Below, in pieces: positions 26,709 through 37,305 of a stretch of DNA of 64,000 nt. The notes under the pieces were generated by a model, which was given only the letters and a program-made list of their open reading frames with translations, did not search any database and was not told the origin of the DNA. The position numbers and the translations under genes are program-made. Numbering within the stretch: the first letter of the stretch is position 1; each line of letters opens with the position of its first letter. Source of the DNA: Halocynthiibacter styelae (GTDB lineage Bacteria; Pseudomonadota; Alphaproteobacteria; Rhodobacterales; Rhodobacteraceae); NCBI RefSeq assembly GCF_016123485.1, contig NZ_JADCKQ010000002.1:1-64000 (forward strand). The letters run 5' to 3'.

Positions 26709-27581
26709 ATGCAACAACCGCTTACACATTCGTTTGATCACCTGCCCGCCGGAACCGGTGTTGGGTACAAGCCCCAGCATTTTCAGGCTATTATGGACAA
26801 CCCGGCACCGGTTGAATGGCTGGAGGTTCATGCCGAAAACTACATGGGTCAGGGCGGTCGTCCGCTGGCCCAGTTGCGCGCCCTTGCCGAACGCTTTGCC
26901 TTTTCCGTCCATGGCGTTGGTCTGTCGATCGGCAGCGAAAGCGGCCTAGATCATGACCACCTTGATCGCCTGAAGATATTATGTGACTGGCTGAAGCCCG
27001 CACAATTTTCCGAACACCTGGCCTGGTCTACCCATGACAGCCATTTCCTGAACGACCTTCTGCCTCTGCCCTACACCAACGAAACGCTGACGCGCGTTGC
27101 AGATCACGTGAATCAGGTACAAAACCACGTCGGTCGCCGGATGCTTCTTGAAAATCCGTCCAGTTACCTGGCTTTTGCCGAAAGCACCTGGGAAGAATTC
27201 GACTTTATGGCAGAAATCAGCAAACGTACCGGCTGCGGCCTGTTGCTCGATGTGAACAATGTTTTTGTTTCGGCCACAAACCTGAACTACGATCCGCGCG
27301 CTTATATCGACGCCTTCCCCCTTGATAAGGTCGGTGAAATCCACCTTGGTGGCCATGACGAAGATGAAGACAGTGATGGTGCACCCCTGTTGATTGACAG
27401 CCACGGGCGCGAAGTTGTTGATCCTGTCTGGGCCCTTTATGATTATACAATCGCCAAAACCGGCCCTCTGCCCACCCTGATTGAATGGGATACAGATGTC
27501 CCGGACTGGCCGGTTCTGGCCGATGAAGCCCGACGCGCAGATGCCATTCTGAACCGTAAATCACAGGCGGCGGCAGAATGA
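26709..27581 (+). CDS. bufB1: MNIO-family (DUF692) peptide-modifying enzyme
   Basis: This is a 290-residue DUF692 TIM-barrel protein of the multinuclear non-heme iron-dependent oxidase family. Likely metal ligands are visible in order: His68 in FSVHGVG, His103 in SEHLAWS, Glu148 in LLENPSSY, Asp181/Asn184 in LLDVNNVF, His212 and His216 in EIHLGGH, and Glu259 in LIEWD. MNIO enzymes oxidise peptide cysteines, in bufferins into thio-oxazole-type groups. It lies 141 bases after the precursor and overlaps the next gene by four bases. An ATP- or radical-based mechanism is not suggested. Confidence 0.92.
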   Translation: MQQPLTHSFDHLPAGTGVGYKPQHFQAIMDNPAPVEWLEVHAENYMGQGGRPLAQLRALAERFAFSVHGVGLSIGSESGLDHDHLDRLKILCDWLKPAQFSEHLAWSTHDSHFLNDLLPLPYTNETLTRVADHVNQVQNHVGRRMLLENPSSYLAFAESTWEEFDFMAEISKRTGCGLLLDVNNVFVSATNLNYDPRAYIDAFPLDKVGEIHLGGHDEDEDSDGAPLLIDSHGREVVDPVWALYDYTIAKTGPLPTLIEWDTDVPDWPVLADEARRADAILNRKSQAAAE

Positions 27582-28333
27582 ACGACACGGTCACACAACC
27601 ACAGTTCACCCAGGCAATATTGTCCCCAACAATGGATGTACCCGCAGGCCTGCGTGACGCAAAAGGTGATCCGGCGGGTAAACGCTTTTCAGTTTATCGT
27701 AACAACGTTGCGGTCTCACTGACAGAAGCACTGATCACCGCATTCCCGGTGGTTGTGAAACTGCTGGGTGAGGACAACTTCCGCATTCTCGCCGGGCAAT
27801 TCCTGCGCGCCCATCCCCCGACATCACCCTTGATGATGCATTATGGTGACGCCCTGCCCGACTTTCTGCAGACGTTCGAACCTACACAACAATATGGTTA
27901 CCTGCCGGATGTTGCCCGCCTGGAACTTGCAATCCGCGAAAGCTATCACGCGGCAGACACGGACCCGATCTCACCCGAGGCACTTCAGGCTTTGCCCCCC
28001 GAGGCCCTGATGGCCGCAAAACTGGAACTGGCCCCCTCTGTGCGCCTGATTTCGTCGCAATGGCCACTGTTTCAACTCTGGCAGTTTAACATGACTGGCG
28101 GGCCAAAACCGGAAATGCGAGCAGAAGACGTGCTGATCACCCGTCCCGCGTTTGATCCGCAACCTGTAGCCCTGCCCTGCTGTGGCGGCTTGTTTGTTCA
28201 AGCTTTGCTGAGTGGCCGAACATTTGGCGAAGCCCTGAGCGCGGCCAGCACGCACAACCCCGAGTTTGACCTTTCTCAAAGCCTGGCTGCGTTGCTGGCA
28301 GGCAATGCAATTTCTCGTATCACAGAAGGATAA
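27578..28333 (+). CDS. bufC1: DUF2063 partner protein of the MNIO enzyme
   Basis: This is a 251-residue protein. The N-terminal part, residues about 8-100 with [17 protein letters not shown] and YGDALPDFL, is the DUF2063 domain. In MNIO clusters a protein of this type binds the precursor leader and delivers it to the DUF692 enzyme. It starts with an ATGA overlap at the end of the enzyme gene, so production is coupled. The C-terminal part is not assigned to a domain by eye; it has a CCGG segment near residue 206. Confidence 0.9.
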   Translation: MNDTVTQPQFTQAILSPTMDVPAGLRDAKGDPAGKRFSVYRNNVAVSLTEALITAFPVVVKLLGEDNFRILAGQFLRAHPPTSPLMMHYGDALPDFLQTFEPTQQYGYLPDVARLELAIRESYHAADTDPISPEALQALPPEALMAAKLELAPSVRLISSQWPLFQLWQFNMTGGPKPEMRAEDVLITRPAFDPQPVALPCCGGLFVQALLSGRTFGEALSAASTHNPEFDLSQSLAALLAGNAISRITEG

Positions 28334-28337
28334 GACC

Positions 28338-28898
28338 ATGACTCCCCTGATAAATCTACACAACTCCGTTTTTAGCCTGGTTGAAAAACTTGCCGGGGAA
28401 TGGCTTCTTCCGACACTGGCACGATTCACTTTTGTGGCCGTGCTGTTGATGTATTTCTGGAATTCCGCAGTCACCAAACTAGGCGATGGCATCTTTGGCA
28501 TTCTGTCCCCATCTTTCGGCGGCTACACCCAGATCTGGCCCCGTGCGATCGAAGCCGCAGGTTATGATCTGTCCGCCATGTCCTGGTTTCAGTGGCTGGT
28601 TGTTGTCGCCGGCACTGCGGCCGAATTCGTCCTGCCCCTGCTGATCCTTCTGGGTCTGTTCACCCGCCTGGCGGCCATTGGCATGATCGGCTTTGTGATC
28701 ATGCAATCTCTGACAGATATCGTTGGTCACCATGCTGATGCGACAACAATCGGCGGCTGGTTTGACCGTATCCACGACAGCCAGATCATGGACCAGCGCC
28801 TGTTCTGGATGGCCATTCTGATCACGCTGGTGGTGAAAGGCGCAGGGCCGCTGTCGCTTGACCGGGTGCTGGCCGGAAAATCCACCGCAGCAGCATAA
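28338..28898 (+). CDS. DoxX-family membrane protein of the bufferin operon
   Basis: This is a 186-residue integral membrane protein with four or five hydrophobic helices, near residues 28-45, 85-105, 110-130 and 155-172. It shows DoxX features (WQWLVVVAGTAAEFVLPLLILLGLFTRLAA in part). DoxX genes are regularly the last member of these operons. The role is unclear; oxygen- or redox-linked membrane functions have been proposed for the family. The ATG at 28338 lies four bases after the bufC stop, with AAGGATAAG upstream. A bidirectional terminator follows. Confidence 0.9.
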   Translation: MTPLINLHNSVFSLVEKLAGEWLLPTLARFTFVAVLLMYFWNSAVTKLGDGIFGILSPSFGGYTQIWPRAIEAAGYDLSAMSWFQWLVVVAGTAAEFVLPLLILLGLFTRLAAIGMIGFVIMQSLTDIVGHHADATTIGGWFDRIHDSQIMDQRLFWMAILITLVVKGAGPLSLDRVLAGKSTAAA

Positions 28899-28903
28899 CA
28901 AAC

Positions 28904-28931
28904 AAAGGGGCAGATCATACTGCCCCTTTTC
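28904..28931. terminator. Bidirectional terminator after the bufferin operon
   Basis: AAAGGGGCAG (28904-28913) and CTGCCCCTTT (28920-28929) form a perfect 10-bp stem flanked by A and T runs. It lies between the convergent DoxX and ArsC/Spx genes. Confidence 0.9.
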
Positions 28932-28932
28932 A

Positions 28933-29262
28933 TTACAGCCCCCAGTCGGCCTTTGCCTTTGCTGTCCAACCCAGGGTCAGCTTCCCATCCCCCTGAACAA
29001 CCGGTCGCTTCATCACCGCAGGATGTGCCTCTAAAAGATCCATCTGCGGCACAGAACGTTCTGATTCCGTCATATCACGCCATGTCTTGGAGCGTTGGTT
29101 GATCAGCTCTCCACCAAAGGTTGCAAGAAAATCCTCCAATTTAGCCGTATCTAGTGGCGATGCTCTAACATCAATAAGTTCGGCATCGCGCCCGGATGCT
29201 GTTATTTCTTTCAAAGCCTTACGGCAGGTGTCACAGTTCTTTAGCCCGTATATACTGATCAT
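28933..29262 (-). CDS. ArsC/Spx-family protein
   Basis: This is a 109-residue thioredoxin-fold protein of the Spx/MgsR/YffB group. The N-terminus MISIYGLKNCDTCRKALKEI carries a Cys-x-x-Cys pair at residues 10 and 13. The C-terminal KRPVVQGDGKLTLGW matches the ArsC family. Proteins like YffB are glutathione-dependent reductases of uncertain substrate; true arsenate reduction is not shown. A separate ArsC-like gene is present at 56437. It converges on the bufferin operon across a shared terminator. Confidence 0.9.
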   Translation of the reverse strand: MISIYGLKNCDTCRKALKEITASGRDAELIDVRASPLDTAKLEDFLATFGGELINQRSKTWRDMTESERSVPQMDLLEAHPAVMKRPVVQGDGKLTLGWTAKAKADWGL

Positions 29263-29484
29263 TTCGACATCTCCTGATCCCAGTTCGTTCCTGTTTTACC
29301 CATATCCGACTGGTTTGCCGACGGTAAATTCCTTGCAATTTTGAAAAACTCATGCGCATGCTCCTCTCGTGACAAAGGCTTTTAATGACGCACGCTCCCG
29401 ATTTGGGCGCGGCCTGAAGACAGAAGACCTGGCTGCACCACCCCGTCGCAATACCGTGGGCGGGTTTCAATAAGGAGACTACGG

Positions 29485-29694
29485 ATGGCTACTGGCACCG
29501 TAAAATGGTTTAACGCAACTAAAGGTTTCGGCTTCATTGAACCTGATGAAGGCGGCAAAGATGTATTTGTACATATTTCAGCTGTAGAACGCGCGGGGCT
29601 GCAAGGCCTTGCGGACAACCAAAAGGTTGAGTTCGAAATGGTCGCAGGCCGTGACGGCCGCGAATCTGCTGGCGAAATTCAGCTGATCGACTGA
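29485..29694 (+). CDS. cspA: Cold-shock domain protein
   Basis: This is a 69-residue cold-shock protein. It has both RNA-binding motifs, KGFGFIEP (RNP1) and VFVHIS (RNP2), and the opening [10 protein letters not shown]. Such proteins bind single-stranded RNA and act as RNA chaperones. The upstream gap of about 220 bases may hold a structured leader. The segment GGAGACTACGG just before the ATG is almost the same as that of the second copy at 51828, which indicates shared leader control. A terminator follows at 29717. Confidence 0.95.
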   Translation: MATGTVKWFNATKGFGFIEPDEGGKDVFVHISAVERAGLQGLADNQKVEFEMVAGRDGRESAGEIQLID

Positions 29695-29716
29695 TTTTCA
29701 GTCACATGAATTGATT

Positions 29717-29750
29717 GCCCCGCGCTGGTTTCAGTTGCGGGGCTTTTTTA
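29717..29750. terminator. cspA terminator, shared with folA
   Basis: GCCCCGC (29717-29723) and GCGGGGC (29737-29743) form a 7-bp stem followed by TTTTTT. The genes converge here, but the T-run favours the + strand gene. Confidence 0.85.
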
Positions 29751-29753
29751 TGT

Positions 29754-30236
29754 TCAACGCAGGCGCAGATATTCATCCACAGCACAAGCCGGATCTTCAC
29801 TTCGCAGAGGGCTCGTGCCGGTTTTAGCCCAGTCATCCGCACTAAATTCTGGAAAGAACACATCTGCATCATCAACCGATACGGCCACTTCAGTGATCAG
29901 CAGGCGATCTGCAATATTCAGCATTTCCGCATAAATCCCGCGCCCACCCATGCCGTAAATCCGGCGATAACCTTGCGCCTCTGCCAGGGCAACAGCGTCC
30001 TGTACGTTAGAGACAACATGTTCACATCCTTCCACACCCTGCGACGTCACCACAATATTCAGGCGATTTTTCAGAGGCTTGAACGGAAGACTATCCCAGG
30101 TATTGCGCCCCATAATCACAGCGCCACCAAGGGTTTCGCGTTTGAAGAATTGCAGATCCTCCGGCGCATACCAGGGAATATCATTGTTTTTACCAATGGC
30201 GCCATTCCGGTCGCGCCCGACGATAAGTGTAATCAT
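29754..30236 (-). CDS. folA: Dihydrofolate reductase
   Basis: FolA reduces dihydrofolate to tetrahydrofolate with NADPH. The 160 residues show the family N-terminus MITLIVGRDRNGAIGKNNDIPWYAPEDL split around the substrate loop. The catalytic acid Asp is in the NNDIPW region, the NADPH-binding segment is VIMGRNTWDSL, and IYGMGGRGIYAEML follows further on. The start directly follows the thyA stop codon, so both are translated from one transcript. This is a logical pair, since thymidylate synthase produces the dihydrofolate that FolA recycles. Confidence 0.96.
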   Translation of the reverse strand: MITLIVGRDRNGAIGKNNDIPWYAPEDLQFFKRETLGGAVIMGRNTWDSLPFKPLKNRLNIVVTSQGVEGCEHVVSNVQDAVALAEAQGYRRIYGMGGRGIYAEMLNIADRLLITEVAVSVDDADVFFPEFSADDWAKTGTSPLRSEDPACAVDEYLRLR

Positions 30237-31070
30237 TTATACGGCCACAGGTGCTTTGATGTTGGGATCGGCGTCATAGCCGGTGATTTCGAAATCCTCA
30301 TACCGGAAGTCAAATATACTGTCGACCTTGCGAGTGATCTTCAACTGCGGCAACGGTTTCGGCGTACGGGCAAGTTGGGTTTGCACCTGATCCATATGAT
30401 TGGAATAGATATGCGCATCACCCAGTGTATGCACAAAATCACCCATCTCATAACCAGCGACATGGGCCAGCATATGTTGAAGCAAAGCGTAGGAGGCGAT
30501 GTTAAATGGCACACCAAGGAACATATCGGCGGAACGCTGATAAAGCTGAAGATGTAAACGGTTGTTCAGGATGCGCACCTGCCAGAGCGTATGACAGGGC
30601 GGCAGCGCCATGTCGGGTACATCCGCCGGATTCCAGGCGGAAACAATCAGGCGGCGGCTGTCAGGTGATTTTTTGATGTTCTCAACAAGCTCAGAAATCT
30701 GATCCACTGCACCCGCAAAATAAAGCGGATGCCCGTCTTTTTCCGTACCGCTGGGTTGTAACGCCGGGAACCGTCGCCATTGATGGCCGTAGACGGGACC
30801 AAGATCGCCCTTTTCATCCGCCCATTCGTCCCAGATCGAAACACCATTTTCTTTCAGGTATTTAATGTTTGTATCGCCGGCCAGAAACCAGAGAAGTTCA
30901 TGCAAAATGGAACGAATATGCAGCTTTTTGGTGGTCAGCAGAGGGAAGCCCTCTGACAGATCATAGCGGCACTGCATGCCAAAGACAGAAACCGTGCCCG
31001 TGCCCGTGCGATCAGAGGAACTTTCTCCCCGGTCCAGAATTTCCTGTAAGGCTTTCAGATATGTCTGCAC
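30237..31070 (-). CDS. thyA: Thymidylate synthase
   Basis: ThyA methylates dUMP to dTMP with methylene-tetrahydrofolate. The 277 residues include the substrate-binding Arg in [19 protein letters not shown], the catalytic Cys159 in [10 protein letters not shown], and [20 protein letters not shown]. The length is a little above the 264 residues of E. coli ThyA. It forms a two-gene operon with folA, with directly adjacent stop and start codons. Confidence 0.97.
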   Translation of the reverse strand: MQTYLKALQEILDRGESSSDRTGTGTVSVFGMQCRYDLSEGFPLLTTKKLHIRSILHELLWFLAGDTNIKYLKENGVSIWDEWADEKGDLGPVYGHQWRRFPALQPSGTEKDGHPLYFAGAVDQISELVENIKKSPDSRRLIVSAWNPADVPDMALPPCHTLWQVRILNNRLHLQLYQRSADMFLGVPFNIASYALLQHMLAHVAGYEMGDFVHTLGDAHIYSNHMDQVQTQLARTPKPLPQLKITRKVDSIFDFRYEDFEITGYDADPNIKAPVAV

Positions 31071-31184
31071 GTGTCCCTCCGCGATTTTTCACTAACATAC
31101 CGCAGCCCTGCTGCCGGGCAAGCTATTAACTTGCTACCAGCTATCAACCCGGTCAGAGTAGCGAAAAAGAGAGGAGCGCCGAAC

Positions 31185-31613
31185 ATGCCACTAAAATATC
31201 TGCACGTTATGGTCCGGGTTGCGGATCTGGAAAAGAGCAAAGCTTTTTATGAGCTGCTGGGACTGAAAGAGACCCGCCGGTACGAAAGTGAAAAAGGGCG
31301 CTTTACTTTGCTCTATCTCGCCCCTCCGGGGCAGGAAGAAGCCGAGCTCGAACTGACTTACAACTGGGATGGTGATACAGATTTGCCGGCAGACAGCCGC
31401 CATTTTGGCCACCTGTGTTACGGTGTTGATAATATCTATGAGACCTGCCAGCACCTGCAGGACAACGGTGTGTTGATCAATCGCCCGCCCCATGACGGAC
31501 GCATGGCCTTTGTACGTTCCCCGGATAATATCAGCGTGGAAATTCTGCAAAACGGTGACGCGCTGGACCCGGCTGAACCCTGGATCAGCATGGGCAATAC
31601 CGGCCACTGGTAA
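31185..31613 (+). CDS. gloA: Glyoxalase I-like VOC protein
   Basis: This is a 142-residue vicinal oxygen chelate protein closely resembling lactoylglutathione lyase. The four metal ligand positions of E. coli GloA are all present: His in YLHVMV, Glu in AELELTYNWD, His in HFGHLCY and Glu in ISVEILQ. GloA isomerises the methylglyoxal-glutathione adduct. The start at 31185 was chosen because GAGGAG lies upstream and the family begins here; the frame is open 114 bases further upstream. The gene symbol is by similarity only. Confidence 0.85.
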   Translation: MPLKYLHVMVRVADLEKSKAFYELLGLKETRRYESEKGRFTLLYLAPPGQEEAELELTYNWDGDTDLPADSRHFGHLCYGVDNIYETCQHLQDNGVLINRPPHDGRMAFVRSPDNISVEILQNGDALDPAEPWISMGNTGHW

Positions 31614-31624
31614 ACCTATTCCGG

Positions 31625-31650
31625 GGCTGATGCCGTTTCAGGCATCAGCC
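31625..31650. terminator. Hairpin between convergent genes
   Basis: GGCTGATGCC and GGCATCAGCC form a perfect 10-bp stem with a 6-base loop, directly next to the stop codon of the MarR gene. It has no T-run on either side, so it is a barrier or RNA-end hairpin of lower certainty. Confidence 0.55.
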
Positions 31651-32148
31651 TCAGTAAATGTACCGGATCTGATCCGTCCAGTATCTTTCCACACGACGCA
31701 GGCTGACATTAATCACCTCGATACCATCCTCCCCAAGCACGCCTTTCGACTGAAGACCTTCGGCATGGCGCGCAAAAAGATCACTGACGGTCTGATGGAT
31801 TTCCCGCCCTTTTTGCGTCAGACGCACGCGCACCGACCGACGGTCAATTTCACAACGCTGATGGTGCATAAAACCAAGATCCACCAGTTTCTTCAGATTG
31901 TAAGACACGTTTGACCCCTGGTAATAACCACGGGATTTCAGTTCACCTGCAGTGACTTCATTGTCACCGATATTAAATAAAAGCAGCGCCTGGACCGCAT
32001 TAATTTCCAACACCCCGACCCGTTCGAATTCATCCTTAATTACATCAAGCAACAGGCGATGCAGGCGTTCGACCAATGCGAGCGCCTCAAGGTAGCTCGT
32101 CATAAAATCATAGTGTCCTACGGTATTCACCTTCGACTGAAAACTCAT
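31651..32148 (-). CDS. LdtR-like MarR-family regulator
   Basis: This is a 165-residue winged-helix regulator. The middle part SYLEALALVERLHRLLLDVI, INAVQALLLFNIGDNEVTAGEL and YYQGSNVSYNLKKLVDLGF resembles, from memory, LdtR of Liberibacter and Sinorhizobium, which controls an L,D-transpeptidase and osmotic tolerance. The wing contains DRRSVRVRLTQKG. No L,D-transpeptidase gene is adjacent here, so its target is elsewhere or different. It follows CopD on the same strand after a gap of about 100 bases. Confidence 0.85.
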   Translation of the reverse strand: MSFQSKVNTVGHYDFMTSYLEALALVERLHRLLLDVIKDEFERVGVLEINAVQALLLFNIGDNEVTAGELKSRGYYQGSNVSYNLKKLVDLGFMHHQRCEIDRRSVRVRLTQKGREIHQTVSDLFARHAEGLQSKGVLGEDGIEVINVSLRRVERYWTDQIRYIY

Positions 32149-32251
32149 CTCTTTCTCCGATGACCTGAAAAGAATTTGAAACCAGGCTGAGGGAAAAAGG
32201 CGAAAAAACAGTTAAGTAGAACAATGCCCCAATGATTTTTCTATATTCAGT

Positions 32252-33049
32252 TCACAAAGGGGTATTGTTGGAAAGCCAGGCGGAAAAGCCCAAAATTGTC
32301 AGAAAAATCAAGGCATCCACCACCATCGCAGATCGAAACGTCCTAACCGGCGCGTCGTAGGCGTCAGATATTTCCGGTACAATTTTAAGTTTATTTCGCA
32401 AACCAATCGCACCGGCCAGCATTACAAAAGCCAACTTTCCAGTCATAGCCAGCCCCCAATTCCCCCAAAGCGCCTGAAGGTTACCGTCAGTCCGGATCCA
32501 GACCAACGTGCCACCCGCTACAAAAAGAACAGGAAGAATTACAACTGCAACGCGCCCGAACCTCTGCGCCCTCTGCGCCAGTGTCACAGGTGTCATCGGC
32601 TTGAGAAACGGCAGGATCACACCAGCCCAGATCAATGCCAGCAGAAGATGGAGGAACAAAAAGGGTTTCTGAAGCAGCGTCAGATGACTGAGCCACGCAA
32701 TCCCGAGCAACAGCAAACAGGACTTCCCCAACAACAAAAGCCGGTTTTCATGATGAAACAGGAAGAGCGAAAAGGCGAAAAGTACAAACAGTAATGTCGC
32801 CCCGCCGCCCAGCTGCCATAACAAATGCGCAATTCCCGGACCAAAAACACCGTCCCAGCGCCCGGTCAGCAGCGCAGCCTGGGACGAAAAATAGAAGGCA
32901 CAGGAAACCATCCCCAACAATGCACCAAACCTTTGCACCTTTTTGAGCGCAGGAAGACCAAAGATCACCGTAGCCAGTCCGCCGCCAGCTGTCAGGGTTG
33001 CCGAAAGCAGGATCATCAACCTCGCGATGATCGGAAGACTGTCCATCAT
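32252..33049 (-). CDS. copD: CopD-family copper membrane protein
   Basis: This is a 265-residue polytopic membrane protein with about eight hydrophobic helices. Histidines and small residues lie at helix borders (for example GIAHLLWQLGG, AWLSHLTLL, FLFLHLLLALIW), as in the CopD/PcoD domain. CopD is thought to move copper across the inner membrane and works with periplasmic CopC. It overlaps copC by four bases, so the two form a coupled pair. The N-terminal Met is one of two adjacent ATG codons. Confidence 0.87.
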   Translation of the reverse strand: MMDSLPIIARLMILLSATLTAGGGLATVIFGLPALKKVQRFGALLGMVSCAFYFSSQAALLTGRWDGVFGPGIAHLLWQLGGGATLLFVLFAFSLFLFHHENRLLLLGKSCLLLLGIAWLSHLTLLQKPFLFLHLLLALIWAGVILPFLKPMTPVTLAQRAQRFGRVAVVILPVLFVAGGTLVWIRTDGNLQALWGNWGLAMTGKLAFVMLAGAIGLRNKLKIVPEISDAYDAPVRTFRSAMVVDALIFLTILGFSAWLSNNTPL

Positions 33050-33399
33050 TCAGGCACAATGGCGAAGGTGAAGTCTTCCCGCATTGCATGGCCATCCGTT
33101 CCAAGACCGCTCCAGGTGATCGTCCATCCGCCTGGTGCCAACACAGGCAATGGCAGGATAAAATCCGCTGACGGTTCGGAAATAAATGAGGATATATCCA
33201 ACGTCACAACCTGACCGTCGATATCAGTCAGTGTCACGAACACCAATCGCAATGGTTTGTTAAAGTGCAGGGACAATTCCTGCGGGGCAGAAACGGCTGC
33301 ACCCTGCCCTGGTTCTGACGCTGTCAGTACGGAATGCGCAAATACCGCCAATGGCGTAAAGGCCAGCACAGCGGCCAGAATAAGTGAACGAACAGACAT
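33046..33399 (-). CDS. copC: CopC-family periplasmic copper-binding protein
   Basis: This is a 117-residue protein with a 21-residue signal peptide (MSVRSLILAAVLAFTPLAVF then A). The mature chain starts with His, HSVLTASEPGQG. In CopC the free N-terminal His and a later His-containing strand bind Cu(II); here the later one is probably GLGTDGHAMREDF. The ATG at 33399 has GGAGG four bases upstream and was preferred to an upstream start that gives a poor signal peptide. It forms a coupled pair with copD. Confidence 0.9.
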   Translation of the reverse strand: MSVRSLILAAVLAFTPLAVFAHSVLTASEPGQGAAVSAPQELSLHFNKPLRLVFVTLTDIDGQVVTLDISSFISEPSADFILPLPVLAPGGWTITWSGLGTDGHAMREDFTFAIVPE

Positions 33400-33450
33400 G
33401 ACACCTCCGACTGTTTTCACAGCAGTTTGCACCTTCCCTCTGCTGGAAGG

Positions 33451-33714
33451 TCAAGCGGCCTTATGCACCGTTGATATTTTTGTGATCAGATCCAGGTATT
33501 GCCCAGGCGTCGCCAACTGACCAGATACCCAACCGTACAGATCATGATCATTTTCATCCAGCAAAGCTTCGTACAGATCCAGTTCTTCTGCAGAAAGATC
33601 CGCAAGAGCCGCATCCGAAAAACCAGAGAGGATGATATCCATCTCTTTGATCCCGCGCCGGATCGAACGCATATGCAGACGTTTCAGACGGTGTTCATGT
33701 GTTTCGGTGGTCAT
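33451..33714 (-). CDS. sdhE: Succinate dehydrogenase flavinylation factor SdhE
   Basis: This is an 87-residue protein of the SdhE/SDHAF2 (DUF339) family. SdhE helps attach FAD covalently to succinate dehydrogenase subunit A. The signature RGxxE lies at residues 20-24 in SIRRGIKEMD, followed by YEALLDENDHDLYGWVSG, the usual helical bundle core. It starts one base after the stop of the XRE gene, so the two are translationally coupled. No sdh genes are in the window. Confidence 0.93.
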   Translation of the reverse strand: MTTETHEHRLKRLHMRSIRRGIKEMDIILSGFSDAALADLSAEELDLYEALLDENDHDLYGWVSGQLATPGQYLDLITKISTVHKAA

Positions 33715-33715
33715 A

Positions 33716-35393
<1,678 letters not shown>

Positions 35394-35418
35394 ACATTTT
35401 CTGAGTGAGTTTCTTAAT

Positions 35419-35829
35419 ATGTCCACAGAACTGCCAAAATATTACTTCCGCACACGTGAAAACGGTGCCCTGGCTTTCCGCGTTGACACGGAAAACCGCC
35501 ATCGTCGTATCGATATGGACCAAATCGCAATGGTCAATGTACGTAACGGCGAGATCAAGCCCCAGGGCGGACGTGAACTGTCCAACGAAGATATGGAAGC
35601 TCTGACACAGTGGCTTGAAGAACGTCAGGACGTTCTCGCACAGCGCAACATCGATGACATTCTGCGCACAGTTGACCATCTGAACCAGACTGCACAATGG
35701 GCACAGTCCAAAGGCACTGATGAGGAACTTGAAGCCGTCACTGACAGCCTGCTTCTGGCCATGCATGATCTGCGTTCGGTGCTCGTTCGTAAAAAAGCGG
35801 ATCGCCTTATGAGCGGTGACAAAGCCTGA
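35419..35829 (+). CDS. Conserved hypothetical protein
   Basis: I do not recognise this 136-residue protein beyond its likely conservation in the group. The N-terminal third (YYFRTRENGALAFRVDTENR, IDMDQIAMVNVRNGEI) looks beta-rich. The rest is helical and probably coiled-coil (MEALTQWLEERQDVLAQRNIDD in part). It has no signal or membrane segment. It starts 25 bases after the aspartate aminotransferase and probably shares its transcript; a terminator follows. The function is unknown. Confidence 0.82.
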   Translation: MSTELPKYYFRTRENGALAFRVDTENRHRRIDMDQIAMVNVRNGEIKPQGGRELSNEDMEALTQWLEERQDVLAQRNIDDILRTVDHLNQTAQWAQSKGTDEELEAVTDSLLLAMHDLRSVLVRKKADRLMSGDKA

Positions 35830-35836
35830 TCATCCA

Positions 35837-35874
35837 CCCCGGAGTTTTTCAAAAACTCCGGGGGATTTTCTTTC
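35837..35874. terminator. Terminator after the aminotransferase unit
   Basis: CCCCGGAGTTTTT and AAAAACTCCGGGG form a near-perfect long palindrome at 35837-35863, followed by GATTTTCTTT. The loop must open by a few A-T pairs. It also serves the convergent MATE gene. Confidence 0.88.
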
Positions 35875-35882
35875 GAAGAAAA

Positions 35883-37217
35883 TCACTGCACCCAGGTGCG
35901 ACGCCAGAAACGCAGATTCAGAAGCACCGCGACAACGGACAGGCCGATCACCAGGCCGCCCCAGACGCCGGGCGATCCATAGCCCATGTTCTGGCTGATA
36001 TAGTAACCGGACGGCACCCCAACGATCCAGTATCCGAACGCTGCCAGAAGCATCGGAATACGCGTATCCTGAACACCGCGAAGCAGGCCAATGCCAATCG
36101 CCTGCATTCCATCTGCCAGCTGAAACAGTGCTGCCAGCACCATGAAGACGCGTGCGATTTCGAAAATCTCTTCCCGCGCGGGTTCATCCTCTGCCAGAAA
36201 CAGACTGACCAGCGGGTCCGGGAATATGACAAACACAGCAATCGTCAGAAGTGAGAAAATAAAAGACATCGCCAATACGACCTGCCCGCCCATTCGCAAA
36301 CGGGTTTCATCCTTCTCACCCAATGCCCGCCCGGCTCGAATGGTTGCAACGCCTGACAACCCCAAATGCACCATAAAGGTGACAGAGGCCAGTTGCAGCG
36401 CAACGCCATGGGCCGCCAGCTCAATCGTGCCAAACCAGCCAACCATAACAGATGCGGCAGCAAACAGACCGACTTCTGCGAGGATTGTGATCCCGATAGG
36501 AACACCAAGGCGTAAAACCTCCCACAGGGCTTCGCCGTCAATTTTCCAGAACCGCGCAAACAAGTCGTGTTCAGGCTGCTTTATCCGCGCATAGATGCAC
36601 AGGATGATCAGCGGCAGGAACTGGTTCACCACCGAAGCAATCGCCGCCCCACGAATACCCAGCTCCGGAAAACCCCAGTTCCCGAAGATCAGGGCGTAGT
36701 TCATAATTGCGTTCAGGATCGCAGCGCCAATGGTAGACAGCAACACAACCCCAGTCCGCTCCAGCGCCGAGAGGTAGCTTTTCAGCGTCACCACCAGAAG
36801 CGCAGGGATCAGACCAATACCGGCAATACGCAGATATTCCTCACCCAGCGCTGCAACCTCTTCCGTCTGACCAAGCAGCAGCAGAATGTCCTCGGACCAA
36901 AGAAACACCGGCTGCATCAGCACCGTGTACCCCAGAGAAGCCCAGAGCCCCATACGCGTCACACGGCGTACGCGCGTGTCATCGCCCGACGCCGAAGCCT
37001 CTGCCACCATTGGCATCACGGCATTGCCAAAGCCTGCACCAAAAACAAAGATGACAAAGAAAAACGTACTGGCCAGGGTCAGCGCCGCCAATGATGTCAC
37101 ATCATACCAACCGACCATCACTGTGTCTGTCACACCAATCGCCATCTGCGCCAGATGACTGCCCACCAATGGCAGGCCAAGCAGCGTTACCGCTTTAATA
37201 TGCGATGCATAGGTCAT
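35883..37217 (-). CDS. MATE-family efflux transporter (NorM type)
   Basis: This is a 444-residue inner-membrane protein with about twelve hydrophobic helices in two similar halves, typical of MATE exporters that expel cations or drugs with Na+ or H+ antiport. Recognisable parts are GLPLVGSHLAQMAIGVTDTVM in helix 1 and GLLRGVQDTRIPM in the second half. The start at 37217 (MTYASHIKAVTLLGL) was preferred to an upstream ATG that adds a non-matching segment. The substrate is unknown. Confidence 0.92.
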   Translation of the reverse strand: MTYASHIKAVTLLGLPLVGSHLAQMAIGVTDTVMVGWYDVTSLAALTLASTFFFVIFVFGAGFGNAVMPMVAEASASGDDTRVRRVTRMGLWASLGYTVLMQPVFLWSEDILLLLGQTEEVAALGEEYLRIAGIGLIPALLVVTLKSYLSALERTGVVLLSTIGAAILNAIMNYALIFGNWGFPELGIRGAAIASVVNQFLPLIILCIYARIKQPEHDLFARFWKIDGEALWEVLRLGVPIGITILAEVGLFAAASVMVGWFGTIELAAHGVALQLASVTFMVHLGLSGVATIRAGRALGEKDETRLRMGGQVVLAMSFIFSLLTIAVFVIFPDPLVSLFLAEDEPAREEIFEIARVFMVLAALFQLADGMQAIGIGLLRGVQDTRIPMLLAAFGYWIVGVPSGYYISQNMGYGSPGVWGGLVIGLSVVAVLLNLRFWRRTWVQ

Positions 37218-37305
37218 TTTCTTATGTCCGGTGGTCAGCTTAAAAAAGGGAGGAGCCATTCCCCTGGGCGGGTAGTGCCGCCAGACTTAAGCGAAACAGA
37301 AAAAA

